Assembly (NCBI GenBank): GCA_019634735.1
Contig: JAHCAT010000002.1
Span: forward strand, 124,001-188,000
Direction of reading: 5' to 3'
DNA length: 64,000 nt
Source of the DNA: Lysobacterales bacterium
GTDB lineage: Bacteria > Pseudomonadota > Gammaproteobacteria > Xanthomonadales > UBA2363
The notes beneath the pieces were generated by a model. That model had not been told where the DNA came from, did no database searches, and saw only the letters and a program-made list of their open reading frames with translations. Positions 9,376-18,877 of the stretch are shown piece after piece; within the stretch, counting starts at the first letter, position 1; every line of letters begins with the position of its first letter. The translations under genes were made by a program, and so were the position numbers.

Positions 9376-9606
9376 TCAGTCGCGGCGCTCGCCCCGGCCA
9401 GCCTCCTGGACGTCCGGGCGGGTCGCAGCGGGGGGCGGCGGATCGGCCTCCAGCTTGGCCTTCTCCTCGTCGCCGGACAGGCCCTTGCGGAAGCCGCGGA
9501 TTGCCTCGCCGAGGTCGCCGCCCAGGTTGCGCAGCTTCTTTGTGCCGAACAGCAGCACCACCACCAGCAGCACGATCAGCCAGTGCCAGATGCTCGTGAA
9601 ACCCAT
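9376..9606 (-). CDS. tatA: Sec-independent protein translocase protein TatA
   Basis: A 76-residue pore-forming subunit. It has one membrane helix ([16 protein letters not shown]), the [20 protein letters not shown] hinge and amphipathic helix, then an acidic/proline tail. It assembles the translocation pore with TatBC. First gene of the minus-strand tatABC operon. A purine-rich GCAGGAGC ribosome site precedes the ATG. Confidence 0.96.
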   Translation of the reverse strand: MGFTSIWHWLIVLLVVVLLFGTKKLRNLGGDLGEAIRGFRKGLSGDEEKAKLEADPPPPAATRPDVQEAGRGERRD

Positions 9607-9670
9607 GGCCTATGCTCCTGCAGGTGGGCCGCCCATGTTAGCTCAGCGCCAACGGCGCCGCGATGGCGGC

Positions 9671-10357
9671 TCAGCGGTTGGTGTACTCCTCCAGGCGGTC
9701 GCGGAAGTCCACGATCGCGCCAGGCACGTTGGCGACGCCCCCTTCGAAGATCCGGCGCGGCGTGACGTTGCGCCCGAAGATGCGCTGGTTGGAGCGGTGG
9801 TCGATGCTGATCACGCTGCCGTCGAGGGCGACCCCGGCGAACAGCCCCCGGCTGCGCGAATAGGAATAGATCTCGGCGCGCAGCTGGCCGTCGGTGGAGG
9901 CGGCGGCGCTGCGCCCGACCGGTCCGGCAGCGACCGAGGCGTCGGCGCCCATGGTGAACTTGCCGTTGACGATGGTGTCGACGCCGCGCTGGCTGCGGAA
10001 CACCAGGATCACGTCGGTGGCCTGCACGCCGGCCTGCCAGCCGACGCTGCCGCCGCTGATGCGGATGAAGCTGGGATTGCTCCAGGTGCCGTCCGGGCTC
10101 TTCACCGAGAGCATGCCGCGACCATGGCGGCCGCCCAGCACCAGACCGGCCTTGACCACGTCGGGGATCACGGCGATCGCATGGGCATCGCGCAGCATCG
10201 CCTGGGGCAGGGCGCTCTCGGGCATCCGCATGACCTCGTCGAGCACGCGCACCGCATCCTCGGCCTTGGCGACCAGCGCGGGATTGGCGTGTGCCAGCGA
10301 GATCGGGAGGATGAACAGGGGCAGCAGGGCGGCGAACAACAGGCGCAGGTGCGGCAT
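9671..10357 (-). CDS. SYLF/Ysc84-domain lipid-binding protein, secreted
   Basis: A 228-residue protein with an N-terminal signal peptide (about residues 1-24, ending SLAHA). The rest is the SYLF domain: AHAIAVIPDVVKAGLVLGGRHGRGM, then GGSVGWQAGVQATDVILVFRS and a C-terminal SRGLFAGVALDGSVI. In eukaryotes this domain binds phosphoinositides; bacterial versions are envelope proteins of unclear role. The gene lies 64 bases from tatA on the same strand but is read before it, so cotranscription is possible. The substrate or lipid is not predictable. Confidence 0.85.
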   Translation of the reverse strand: MPHLRLLFAALLPLFILPISLAHANPALVAKAEDAVRVLDEVMRMPESALPQAMLRDAHAIAVIPDVVKAGLVLGGRHGRGMLSVKSPDGTWSNPSFIRISGGSVGWQAGVQATDVILVFRSQRGVDTIVNGKFTMGADASVAAGPVGRSAAASTDGQLRAEIYSYSRSRGLFAGVALDGSVISIDHRSNQRIFGRNVTPRRIFEGGVANVPGAIVDFRDRLEEYTNR

Positions 10358-10652
10358 GACGGACCTCGGCAGGCTGGGGACCCGGGCACTATGCCCGCGC
10401 GGCGGTCAATGGCGGATTAACGGTCCGTTGGAACGCGACCGTCCCGGTCGATTCAAGTCTCGCCCGCCCGGTGACCGGCCCGGATGGCCGGCTGGCAATT
10501 CAAATGCTTGCGCGGCCGTTCTGCCAGGCGACCCGCCCTGGTCGCAGCCAGCGGCATGCGCTCCGACGGCCTGTGGGCGACGCTCCGGCGCAGCGGCAAG
10601 ACACCCGTCCTGGCGACCGGGCCACCAGGCATCGGCGATCGCAGGCGGGGAT

Positions 10653-11594
10653 TCAGGCCGGGCGCCGGCGCAGGCCGGCACCGAGCACGGCGAGCACCAG
10701 CAGCAGCAGGGCCGGCCAGGAACCGGTCGGCACGCCGACCGGCGACGTCGGTGGCGGCGTGCCGGACACGTCGCAGCGGGTCGGGGTGATCGCCAGGCCC
10801 TTGACGCCGACCCGGGTGGTCGGGCCGGGGGTCGCTGCGCCGCTGTCGCGATCGATACGCAGGATCCGGCTGGGCTGCGGCTGGCCCTGGCCATCGACGA
10901 TATGGCCAACCGCCCAGAGGTTGCCGGCGGTGTCGAAGTCCATGCCGGCATTGGCCAGCACGATGTCGCCGCTGAAACGACCGACCAGGCTGGTTGTGGC
11001 GTTGGCGAGGTCGATGCGGTACAGGCCCTCGTCGCCGGCGATGCCGATGCCGTAGGCCTCCTCGCCCCGTACCGCGATGTCGGCGATGCGCACCCCGAGG
11101 CGGCCCTCGGCGCCGATCACCGTGGCCTGGCCGGTCAGCTTGTCCAGCCGGTACAGGCTGCGACGGGTCGGCGACACCATCAGCAGCCGGCCCTGGCAGT
11201 CGAACGCGAGGCCGGGATCGAGCTCTCCGCTGGTGCCCAGGCGCAGATTGTCGATCGGCCGGTCGAGCGTGGTGGCGGTGCCCTGGCTGGTGGAGATGGT
11301 CACCAGGGACTTGCTGGCGTCATTGACGCCGTACAGGAAGGTGCTGGTCTCCAGTGCCAGGCCCTCGACATCGGACTGGATCACGCTGGAGCCGGGCGCG
11401 GTCAGATTGAGCGGGCCGATCCGGTCGCTGCTGCCGGTCGCAAGATTGACCCGCCAGAGGTTGTCGTGGGTGCCGTCGTTGGTGGGGTCGGCGGCATTGA
11501 CGATGAAGCCGAACGGCTGGGCAAGCGCGCCCGTCGCGCCGGATCCGAGGATCGCGCAGACGAGGAAACCGGCAACTGTCCGGTTCGAGGCCAT
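10653..11594 (-). CDS. secreted protein with C-terminal sorting-type anchor, beta-propeller-like
   Basis: About 313 residues from the ATG at 11594; a GTG at 11606 would add four, and neither has a good ribosome site. An N-terminal signal peptide (VAGFLVCAILGSGATGALAQ) is followed by short repeats of the type LYRLDKLTGQATVIG, DLWRVNLATGSS and LYRIDLANATTSLVG, suggesting a beta-propeller of the kind seen in DUF4394-like proteins. The last 30 residues, PVGVPTGSWP, a hydrophobic helix (ALLLLVLAVLGAGL) and RRRPA, have the layout of IPTL/PEP-CTERM sorting signals. It is probably exported and processed at the membrane by a rhombosortase- or exosortase-type enzyme not present here. Function unknown. 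Confidence 0.75.
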   Translation of the reverse strand: MASNRTVAGFLVCAILGSGATGALAQPFGFIVNAADPTNDGTHDNLWRVNLATGSSDRIGPLNLTAPGSSVIQSDVEGLALETSTFLYGVNDASKSLVTISTSQGTATTLDRPIDNLRLGTSGELDPGLAFDCQGRLLMVSPTRRSLYRLDKLTGQATVIGAEGRLGVRIADIAVRGEEAYGIGIAGDEGLYRIDLANATTSLVGRFSGDIVLANAGMDFDTAGNLWAVGHIVDGQGQPQPSRILRIDRDSGAATPGPTTRVGVKGLAITPTRCDVSGTPPPTSPVGVPTGSWPALLLLVLAVLGAGLRRRPA

Positions 11595-11780
11595 CACCAA
11601 ATGCACCGCAGGGCTTGCTAGTTATGGCCTCCAGCCTAGCAGGAAAGCCGGACTGGTCAAGTTCTGACCGCCGCCATCCGCGACCGGCACCCCGCACCGC
11701 CGGGATCGCGGTCGCGTGGACGCGACCGTCAGGCGCCTTGGCCTATGCTTGTCGCCTCCCGTCCGCGACCGTGCCCGCCG

Positions 11781-12893
11781 ATGCCGCCAGCCGCCCCGCC
11801 CGACCCCGCCCGGGTCCATGCCCGTCCGGAGCGGGCCGCCGTCCTGCTGGTCAACCTCGGCACCCCGGACGCGCCGACCCCGGCTGCGGTGCGCCGCTAC
11901 CTGGCGCAGTTCCTGTCGGATCCGCGGGTCATCGAACTGCCGCGCTGGTTCTGGCTGCCGCTGCTGCACGGGGTGATCCTGCCGGTGCGCTCGCGCCGTT
12001 CCGCACATGCCTATGCCGGCGTCTGGGGCGAGCGCGGCTCGCCCCTGCTCAGCCACAGCCAGGACCTGGCCGGCGCGGTCCAGGCCCTGGTCCCCGACGG
12101 CGTCGAGGTCGCGCTGGCCATGCGCTACGGCAATCCCTCGATTCCGGATGTCCTGGCCCGCCTGGATGCCGACCGCGGCCTTCGCCGTCTGCTGGTGCTG
12201 CCGCTGTATCCGCAGTACTCGGCGACCACCACGGCCAGTGTGTTCGACGCCCTGGCCGACCACCTGCGTGGCCTGCGCTGGCCGCCCGAGCTGCGCCTGG
12301 TCAACGACTACTGGCGCGAGGACGCCTGGCTGGACGCGGTCGCGGGATCGATCCGCGCGCACTGGCAGGCGCACGGTCGCGGAGAGCGGCTGCTGTTCTC
12401 CTTCCATGGCATCCCGGCACGCTACTTCCGTGCCGGCGACCCTTACCACTGCCAGTGCCAGGGCGGCGCCCGGCGGATCGCCGAGCGCCTGGGCCTGGCC
12501 GATGGCGACTGGCAGCTCTCCTTCCAGTCGCGGGTCGGCCGCGAGGAATGGCTGCGCCCCTATACCGACGAGACCGTGGCCGGCCTGGCGCGCGCCGGGG
12601 TGCGCCACCTGGACGTGGTCTGCCCAGGCTTCGCCGTGGACTGCCTGGAGACGCTGGAGGAGATTGCCGTGGAGAACCGCGACGCCTTCCTGGCGGCGGG
12701 CGGCAAGGCCTTGAGCTACGTCCCGGCCCTGAACGCCAGCGCCGGCCATGCCGCCGTGCTGGCCGGCCTGGTGCGTCGCCACGGCCAGGGCTGGCCGGAG
12801 TTCGCGCCGGGCTGGCAGCCGGCGCAGGCGCAGGCCCGCGCGCAGAACGTGGTCGCCGCCGTGGCCGACTTCGAGCGGCGCAGGCAGCCGTGA
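11781..12893 (+). CDS. hemH: ferrochelatase
   Basis: HemH inserts Fe2+ into protoporphyrin IX, the last step of protoheme synthesis. The protein is 370 residues from the ATG at 11781; an ATG at 11745 would add 12. Core starts at AVLLVNLGTPDAP. It has FSFHGIPARY (catalytic His region) and the signature VVCPGFAVDCLETLEE with the conserved Glu. The extra length over the E. coli enzyme (320) is an unstructured Pro/Ala N-terminus and a slightly longer C-terminus. The stop overlaps the next gene's GTG, so the hydrolase downstream is coupled. Confidence 0.95.
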   Translation: MPPAAPPDPARVHARPERAAVLLVNLGTPDAPTPAAVRRYLAQFLSDPRVIELPRWFWLPLLHGVILPVRSRRSAHAYAGVWGERGSPLLSHSQDLAGAVQALVPDGVEVALAMRYGNPSIPDVLARLDADRGLRRLLVLPLYPQYSATTTASVFDALADHLRGLRWPPELRLVNDYWREDAWLDAVAGSIRAHWQAHGRGERLLFSFHGIPARYFRAGDPYHCQCQGGARRIAERLGLADGDWQLSFQSRVGREEWLRPYTDETVAGLARAGVRHLDVVCPGFAVDCLETLEEIAVENRDAFLAAGGKALSYVPALNASAGHAAVLAGLVRRHGQGWPEFAPGWQPAQAQARAQNVVAAVADFERRRQP

Positions 12894-13762
12894 GCCGGAC
12901 GGAGCCGGTGCAGGAGCGCCGCTTCGGGCTGTCCGGCGGCCTGCAGCTTGCCGCGCGCGTGCACCATGACGGCGCGCCGCACCGGGTGCTGGCCGTGCAC
13001 GGCTGGCTGGACAATGCCGCCAGCTTCGACGCCCTGGCCGCGCAGCTGCCGGACTGCCAGATTGTGGCGGTCGAGCTGGCCGGCCACGGGCGCTCGGCGC
13101 ACCGGCCGGCCGGCGCCTGGTACCACTATGTCGACTACCTGGACGAGCTGGTCGAGGTGCTCGACCAGCTCGGCTGGCAGCAGTCGCACTGGCTCGGCCA
13201 TTCCCTGGGCGGCGCCCTGCTGTCGCTGCTGGCCGCGGCACGGCCGGAACGGGTAGGGCGGCTGGTCCTGCTGGAATCCGGCGGGCCGCTGGGTGGCCAC
13301 GCCGGCAACGCGGTGACGCAGTTGCGGCGCGGCCTGGACGATCGGGCGCGCTACCGGCCCGGCCGGCGGCCACGCGTGTTCGCCGACATCGGCCAGGCGG
13401 TCGTGGCGCGCCGCCAGGCCAATCCTGGCCTGTCCGAGCCGGCCGCGCTCGCCCTGGTCGAGCGCGGCCTGGCGGCGGTCGACGGCGGCTGGACCTGGTC
13501 CAGCGACCCGCGACTTACTCTGGCCAGCCCGTTCCGCGTCGACGAGATGCAGGTGCGGACCCTGCTGGCGGCGATCGCCTGCCCGACCCTGGTGCTGCTG
13601 GCCGATCCCCCGATGCCCTACCTGACGCCCGAAGACCGCGCCGCGCGCATGGCGGCGCTGGCCGGCGCACGCATCGAGACCCTGCCCGGTCACCATCACC
13701 TGCACATGGAGACGCCGGCGCCGGTGGCCGACCTGCTGCGGCCGTTCCTCTCCGGCGCATGA
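12890..13762 (+). CDS. alpha/beta hydrolase
   Basis: A 290-residue alpha/beta-hydrolase of the small-esterase type. It starts at a GTG that overlaps the hemH stop (GTGA). The oxyanion-hole segment is LAVHGWLDNAASF (about 34-46), the nucleophile elbow GHSLGG has Ser105, and a late LPGHHHLHME supplies the catalytic His. No signal peptide, so cytoplasmic. The related genes near hemH in other gammaproteobacteria are also unassigned hydrolases, so substrate is unknown; a heme link from the neighbourhood is only inference. Confidence 0.88.
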   Translation: MSRTEPVQERRFGLSGGLQLAARVHHDGAPHRVLAVHGWLDNAASFDALAAQLPDCQIVAVELAGHGRSAHRPAGAWYHYVDYLDELVEVLDQLGWQQSHWLGHSLGGALLSLLAAARPERVGRLVLLESGGPLGGHAGNAVTQLRRGLDDRARYRPGRRPRVFADIGQAVVARRQANPGLSEPAALALVERGLAAVDGGWTWSSDPRLTLASPFRVDEMQVRTLLAAIACPTLVLLADPPMPYLTPEDRAARMAALAGARIETLPGHHHLHMETPAPVADLLRPFLSGA

Positions 13763-13775
13763 GCGCCGGGCGCCC

Positions 13776-14570
13776 TCAGCCGCCGGGCTGCGTGCGGGGC
13801 GATGCCTGCAGCAGGGCCGCCAGCAACGACTTCAGGCGCGCGCCGTCGCTGCGCAGCGCGGCCTGGCGTTCCAGATAGTCGGGCAGGGCCGCCTCCACCC
13901 GGGCCCAGAAGCGCGGCCCATGGTTGTGCTCGAACAGGTGGCACAGCTCGTGGACCAGCACGTATTCGAACTGGGCCGGCGGCGCCAGCGCCAGCGCCAG
14001 GTCCAGCGACAGGTGGCCGCGTGCCGACAGCGAGCCCCACAGCGAGCGCAGCGGCCGCACGCGCACCCGGGTCGGTGCCCGGCCCAGGCGTGGCGTCCAC
14101 AGCGCCAGCAGGCGGCCGACATCCTGGCGCGCGGCCTGCTCCAGGTAGCCGCGCAGGCAGCCGGCCGCCAGCCGCTGCCGCTGCTCCGGCGGGCGGTCCG
14201 GCAGGGCCAGGCGCAGGCCTTTGTCGCCGGCGTCGACGAGCAGCGGCCGCGCGCCTGCGACCAGTTCGACGGCGACCGGCGCGCCACGCAGGGGCAGTTC
14301 GAAGCGTTCGCCCTCGCACCAGGCAAGGCGCGGCAGGCCGCTGTCGCGCGCGGCCTGCTCGCGCAGCCGCTCGTGCAGCCAGGATGCGCGTTCGGCCAGG
14401 AAGCGCTGCGCCTCGTGCAGGGGCACCCAGGCGGGCTTGGACAGACGCGGGCCGTCGCTGGCCAGGCTCAGGCGCAGGTGGCGGGCGCGGGCGACGTCGA
14501 CGACGCGCACCTGCACGGTGCCGTCCGGTCCGGACAGCGCCAGCCAGCGCTCGCGCGGCGAACCGTTCAT
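13776..14570 (-). CDS. YgjP/SprT-like zinc metallopeptidase (DUF45 type)
   Basis: A 264-residue protein with the metallopeptidase signature at residues 207-217: HELCH with zinc-ligand His207 and His211, catalytic Glu208, and a third His at 217 in FEHNHGPRFW. This is the HExxH...NHxxxFW pattern of the M48-like YgjP/DUF45 family. The preceding VRPLRSLWGSLSARGHLSLDL is also typical (R..WGS...G...L...L). No signal peptide. The ATG at 14570 overlaps the rdgC stop (ATGA), so it is coupled to rdgC. Substrate unknown; the frame is open further upstream, but that part lies inside rdgC. Confidence 0.85.
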   Translation of the reverse strand: MNGSPRERWLALSGPDGTVQVRVVDVARARHLRLSLASDGPRLSKPAWVPLHEAQRFLAERASWLHERLREQAARDSGLPRLAWCEGERFELPLRGAPVAVELVAGARPLLVDAGDKGLRLALPDRPPEQRQRLAAGCLRGYLEQAARQDVGRLLALWTPRLGRAPTRVRVRPLRSLWGSLSARGHLSLDLALALAPPAQFEYVLVHELCHLFEHNHGPRFWARVEAALPDYLERQAALRSDGARLKSLLAALLQASPRTQPGG

Positions 14571-15463
14571 CCCAGGTCGAACAGCGCCTCCATGCGCTCG
14601 AACAGGCGGGTCAGCTCGCCGGTCATCAGCGCGAAGCGGGCGTCCAGCTCGGCGATCGCGTCCTCGCCGGCGACGTCGCCGAGCTGCTCGGTGACCACAT
14701 CCTCGAAGCGCAGCTTGCGCACGGTCAGGTCCTCGGCCAGCACGCACTGCAGGCGGCCGTCGTAGGCGATCGCCAGCTGCACCACCTGCTTGCCGGCATT
14801 GACGTGCTCGCGGACCTCCTCGGCGGCCAGGTCCTGGCGCCGGCAGCGGACGATGGCGCCGTCGTCGCCGGGATCGCGCAGTTCGCACTCGTCGCCCAGC
14901 ACGATGTCGTCGGGCAGGCCGTCGCCGGTCAGCCAGCCGGTCAGGATCAGCCGCGCCGAGGCCTGCGCCGCCACCGGCGTCGCCGGGAAGCTGCCCAGCG
15001 CCTCGCGCAGGCCGTGCACCACGGACTCGGCGGCCTTGCGGCTGGCGCTGTCGATGACCAGCCAGCCGCGGCCATGGTCCAGCCAGGCCAGGGTGCGCGA
15101 GGGCTTGATGAAGGCGCGCGGCATCAGCTCGGTCAGCACTTCGTCCTTGATCCGCTGCCGCTCCTTGCCGCCCGGCCGGCGGCCGCGCTCGGCCTCCAGG
15201 CGGTCGAGCTTCTCGGCCAGGGTGTCGTTGACCACCTGGGCCGGCAGCAGGCGCGCCTCGGCGCCGAACGCCACCAGGCTGTGCTGGCCCAGGCCGTGGC
15301 CGAGCACGTCCTGGTTGCGGCCATAGGGCGACACGAAGCCCTGGCTGGCCAGCTCCAGCGGTCCGGGTGGCCGCAGCCGGTGGCCGTCCAGGGCCTCGAC
15401 CAGCTCGGCATGGGTCGGCACGGCGGCGGCGGGAAGCTGGAACAGCGTCAGGTTACGGAACAT
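14567..15463 (-). CDS. rdgC: recombination-associated protein RdgC
   Basis: A 298-residue protein, the normal size for RdgC. It has the N-terminal MFRNLTLFQL, LEPASQGFVSPYGR-like and KPSRTLAWLD segments. RdgC forms a ring dimer that binds double-stranded DNA and limits RecA filament formation. The gene overlaps the downstream metallopeptidase gene by four bases. It is preceded by about 240 bases of intergenic DNA in which no clear promoter was found. Confidence 0.95.
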   Translation of the reverse strand: MFRNLTLFQLPAAAVPTHAELVEALDGHRLRPPGPLELASQGFVSPYGRNQDVLGHGLGQHSLVAFGAEARLLPAQVVNDTLAEKLDRLEAERGRRPGGKERQRIKDEVLTELMPRAFIKPSRTLAWLDHGRGWLVIDSASRKAAESVVHGLREALGSFPATPVAAQASARLILTGWLTGDGLPDDIVLGDECELRDPGDDGAIVRCRRQDLAAEEVREHVNAGKQVVQLAIAYDGRLQCVLAEDLTVRKLRFEDVVTEQLGDVAGEDAIAELDARFALMTGELTRLFERMEALFDLG

Positions 15464-15701
15464 GCGGTCGTCGGGTCCGGGGTCGGCGGGCGGGGCGGGA
15501 AGGGTAACGCAGGCCGACGGGGTCGACCCATGACCGCTTCGATCACCGGCGCCAAGCCGGCATGGATCAGTGGCTTGCGCTCAAGGCCAGCCGGGCCTAG
15601 CCCGGAAAATTCCCGGTCAAGGCCCGAACCGCGCGCCTTGCAGGCCATTGAAGTCGCGTTTCAGACTGCCGGTGCACCAGCCTCGGAGGCCCACGGGTCT
15701 C

Positions 15702-16556
15702 TCAGGTGGCGCTCTCGCCGGCCAGCCAGTCCGCCAGATCCGGCAGGGTTGCCTCACTCCGCCGGCCCAGCGCCGCGAAGTCGAACAGGTCGGGGTCGGC
15801 GAGCAGGCGTGGCTGCACGGTGCCCAGGGCGCGGGCGATGGTCTCGATGCGGCCGGGGAAGCGGCGCTGCCAGTCCTGCAGCAGGGTCTTGACCGCCTGC
15901 CGCTGCAACTGCTCCTGCGAGCCGCACAGGTTGCAGGGCAGGATCGGGAACGCGCGGTCCTGTGCGTAGCGGGCGATGTCGGCTTCGGCGCACAGCGCCA
16001 GCGGCCGGATCACCACGTGGCGGCCGTCGTCGCTGAGCAGCTTGGGCGGCATCGAGGCCAGCCGGCCCTGGAAGAACAGGTTCAGGAACAGGGTCTCGAT
16101 CAGGTCGTCGCGATGATGGCCCAGGGCGATCTTGGTGTAGCCCTCGCGCTCGGCATGGGCGTAGAGGGCGCCGCGACGCAGCCGCGAGCACAGCCCGCAC
16201 ATCGTGCGGCCTTCGGGCACCACACGGGTCACCACGCTGTAGGTGTCCTGCTCGAGGAGGGTGAACGGCACGCCGCGGGCGCGCAGCCAGCCGGGCAGCA
16301 CCTCCGGGTCGTAGCCGGGCTGCTTCTGGTCCAGGTGCACGGCGTGCAGCTCGAATTCGACCGGCGCCTTGTCGCGCAGGCGCAGCAGGACGTCGAGCAG
16401 GGTGTAGCTGTCCTTGCCGCCGGACAGGCAGACCATGACCCGATCACCGTCCTCGATCATGCCGAAGCGGGCGATCGCCTGGCCGACCTGGCGGCGCAGG
16501 CGCTTGGCGAGCTTGTCGTGCTCGTGCTGCTGGCGGCGCGGGTCGGGCAGGGCCAT
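15702..16556 (-). CDS. ttcA: tRNA 2-thiocytidine(32) synthetase TtcA
   Basis: A 284-residue PP-loop ATP-pyrophosphatase. The ATP motif is SGGKDS (45-50). Two CxxC motifs, C120-GL-C123 and C208-NL-C211, bind the 4Fe-4S cluster used in thiolation of C32 in certain tRNAs. [16 protein letters not shown] is the second conserved block. I chose the ATG at 16556, which begins the family's short N-terminus ([15 protein letters not shown]); the same frame is open far upstream but only antisense-like text is found there. Probably transcribed alone or with the upstream transporter (107-base gap). Confidence 0.95.
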   Translation of the reverse strand: MALPDPRRQQHEHDKLAKRLRRQVGQAIARFGMIEDGDRVMVCLSGGKDSYTLLDVLLRLRDKAPVEFELHAVHLDQKQPGYDPEVLPGWLRARGVPFTLLEQDTYSVVTRVVPEGRTMCGLCSRLRRGALYAHAEREGYTKIALGHHRDDLIETLFLNLFFQGRLASMPPKLLSDDGRHVVIRPLALCAEADIARYAQDRAFPILPCNLCGSQEQLQRQAVKTLLQDWQRRFPGRIETIARALGTVQPRLLADPDLFDFAALGRRSEATLPDLADWLAGESAT

Positions 16557-16663
16557 GGCTGCGGAAGGGCGGCGGGACAGGAGGCGATTGTACGGAAGCG
16601 GAGCGGCGCGCCTGCGCGGCGGAAGCCGTCCGGCGCCGGCGGCGTACCTCGCGGAGGGGCGAA

Positions 16664-18382
16664 TCAGACCGTCGTCGGCCCCATGCTGCCCAGGTGCGAC
16701 CGGGCCAACGCCACCGCTTCGGGAAACCCCGCCGCCTCGCCGACCAGGGCCGGGTGCCGGTTCAGGCCCATGGCGATCAGCACGCCAGCCGGCTGCGCCT
16801 GCAGGCCGGACAGGATCACGCCGATGCCGATGCGCCGGCAACGGTCCAGGAAATCCGTCAGCGCCTGGGCGCCGGAGGCATCGATCAGGGGCACCAGGCG
16901 CAGGCGCAGGATGAACAGGGCCGGGCGGTCCGGGTACTGGTCGAGCACGGTATCCAGGCGGTTGGCGACCGCAAAGAACAGCGGCCCGCTGATCCGGAAC
17001 GCCGCGACGCCCGGCGGCAGCAGGTCGCGCTGGTCGGGCTGGTCGGGCTGGGCGCCCCCGGCCAGGTCGTCGCGGTCTTCGTCGATGAGTTCGACGTCGG
17101 TCTCCAGCGCAACCACCTCGCCCATGCGATGCATGAACTGGAAGGCGGCCAGCACCACCCCGACCTGGATCGCCACGGTGAGGTCGAAAGCGACGGTCAG
17201 GCCGAAGGTGACCAGCAGCACCACGCGGTCGCCGACCGGCGCGCGCATCAGGTGGCGGAAACGCTCGATCTCGCTCATGTTCCAGGCCACCACCAGCAGC
17301 ACCGCAGCCAGCGCCGGCAGCGGCACCCAGGCCATCAGCGGCGCCAGCACCAGCATGAACAGCAGCAGGAAGCCGGCATGCAGCATGCCGGCCACCGGTG
17401 TGCGGCCGCCGGCGCGGACATTGGTGGCGGTGCGGGCGATCGCGCCGGTCGCCGGCAGCGCCGCGAACAGCGCCGAGCCGACGTTGGCGATGCCCTGGGC
17501 GACCAGCTCGCAGTTGCTGCGGTGGCGTCCGCCGGTCATGCCGTCGGCGACCACCGCCGACAGCAGCGACTCGACGCCGGCCAGGAAGGCGATGGTCAGG
17601 GCGCTGGGCAGCAGCTCGGCGGTGCGCGCGAACGGGATCTCGGGGATCGAGAAGCTCGGCAGGGCCGAAGGGATCGCGCCGTGCACCGAGCCGATGGTCG
17701 CCACCGGCAGGGTGGCGAGGGCGGTCACCACCGAGCCGGCCACCACGGCCAGCAGGAAACCCGGCCAGGCCGGCCGCCAGCGGCGCAGGCCGACGATCAG
17801 GGCCAGGCAGCCGGCGGTCATCGCCAGCGTGACCGGATCGATGCCGGGAAGGTGCTGGCCATAGGCATGCAGGCGCGCCAGAAACTCGCCGGGCAGTCGC
17901 TCGATCGGCAGGCCCAATGCGTCCTTGACCTGACTCAGGAAGATGGTGACGGCGATGCCGGCGGTGAAACCGGTCACCACCGGCTGCGGCATGTAGCGCA
18001 TCAGGGCGCCAACCCGCAGCAGTCCGGCGGCGATCAGGATCAGTCCGGCCAGCAGGGTGCACAGCACCAGCCCGCCATAGCCGAACCGTTCGATGACGTT
18101 GAACACCACCGGGATGAAGGCGGCGGTGGGCCCGCCGATCTGCACCCGCGAGCCGCCCAGGGCGGAGACCAGGAAGCCGGCGATGATCGCCGTGTGCAGG
18201 CCCTTCTCGGGACTGGTGCCGCTGGCGATCGCCAGCGCCATGGCCAGCGGCAGGGCGACGATGGCGACGGTCAGGCCGGCCACCAGGTCGGCGCGGAACT
18301 GCCGCGCGCCATAGCCTTCGCGCAGCACCGTCACCAGCTTGGGCAGGTACAGGTGCCAGGTCGGGAAGATGGGCGACGCCAT
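16664..18382 (-). CDS. SulP family anion transporter with STAS domain
   Basis: A 572-residue inner-membrane transporter. The SulP core spans residues about 10-420 ([41 protein letters not shown]-like). A C-terminal STAS domain is seen at about 450-560, with the [13 protein letters not shown] motif that in this family forms the regulatory loop. Between them is an acidic insert rich in Asp/Glu/Gln ([10 protein letters not shown] and a DQPDQ repeat from a short DNA duplication). Probable cargo is sulfate, bicarbonate or another anion; not decidable. The ATG at 18382 is the last one before the conserved [13 protein letters not shown]; an upstream ATG at 18415 is possible. Confidence 0.9.
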   Translation of the reverse strand: MASPIFPTWHLYLPKLVTVLREGYGARQFRADLVAGLTVAIVALPLAMALAIASGTSPEKGLHTAIIAGFLVSALGGSRVQIGGPTAAFIPVVFNVIERFGYGGLVLCTLLAGLILIAAGLLRVGALMRYMPQPVVTGFTAGIAVTIFLSQVKDALGLPIERLPGEFLARLHAYGQHLPGIDPVTLAMTAGCLALIVGLRRWRPAWPGFLLAVVAGSVVTALATLPVATIGSVHGAIPSALPSFSIPEIPFARTAELLPSALTIAFLAGVESLLSAVVADGMTGGRHRSNCELVAQGIANVGSALFAALPATGAIARTATNVRAGGRTPVAGMLHAGFLLLFMLVLAPLMAWVPLPALAAVLLVVAWNMSEIERFRHLMRAPVGDRVVLLVTFGLTVAFDLTVAIQVGVVLAAFQFMHRMGEVVALETDVELIDEDRDDLAGGAQPDQPDQRDLLPPGVAAFRISGPLFFAVANRLDTVLDQYPDRPALFILRLRLVPLIDASGAQALTDFLDRCRRIGIGVILSGLQAQPAGVLIAMGLNRHPALVGEAAGFPEAVALARSHLGSMGPTTV

Positions 18383-18600
18383 GGTGCGGGTCGAGCTTAG
18401 CAGCGTATCCGGCATCGTCCGGCCCGCTCGGGCGTCTCCCCCTTCCTCCGGCGGTCTGGGGCCGAGCGGCCGACCCGCCATCCCGGCATCGTTCTCATCG
18501 ACGGTCGGTCGGCAGCCACCGGCCGATACCGGATGGCTGTCGTATGCTTGCGGCACGCCGCCCCGTGCCTGGTGGTGCGGGGCGCCAGCCGCCGGATGCC

Positions 18601-18807
18601 ATGGAAAGCAAGGACCCCGCCACCCTGGTGCGCCGCCTGGTCGAGCTGCGCACCGAGCACCGAGACCTCGACCTCTTGATCGCCCGCCTGGCAGCCGACC
18701 AGGCGATCGACCAGGTGTCGCTGGTGCGCATGAAGAAGCGCAAGCTGCGACTCAAGGACGAGATCGCCTGGCTGGAGAACCGTTTGATTCCCGACCTCGA
18801 CGCCTGA
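18601..18807 (+). CDS. YdcH-like DUF465 protein
   Basis: A 68-residue helical protein. It matches DUF465/YdcH: ATLVRRLVELRTEHRDLD at the start, then VSLVRMKKRKLRLKDEIAWLE. It should be a coiled-coil hairpin in the cytoplasm; function is unknown. The ATG at 18601 begins the conserved part; an in-frame ATG at 18544 would add 19 Pro/Arg-rich residues and is less likely. It is a lone plus-strand gene between two minus-strand genes. Confidence 0.85.
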   Translation: MESKDPATLVRRLVELRTEHRDLDLLIARLAADQAIDQVSLVRMKKRKLRLKDEIAWLENRLIPDLDA

Positions 18808-18877
18808 GTCGCGCCGGCACCCTCCTTGGCTGGCGGCAGGACCGCGGTCCGGGCAGCGACTCCCGGCCGCTGCGCGG

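Noticed and set aside
15702-18062. 786-codon minus-strand ORF as a long TtcA
   Set aside because: The part beyond 16556 is an out-of-frame shadow of the SulP gene; the TtcA family starts at the ATG at 16556.
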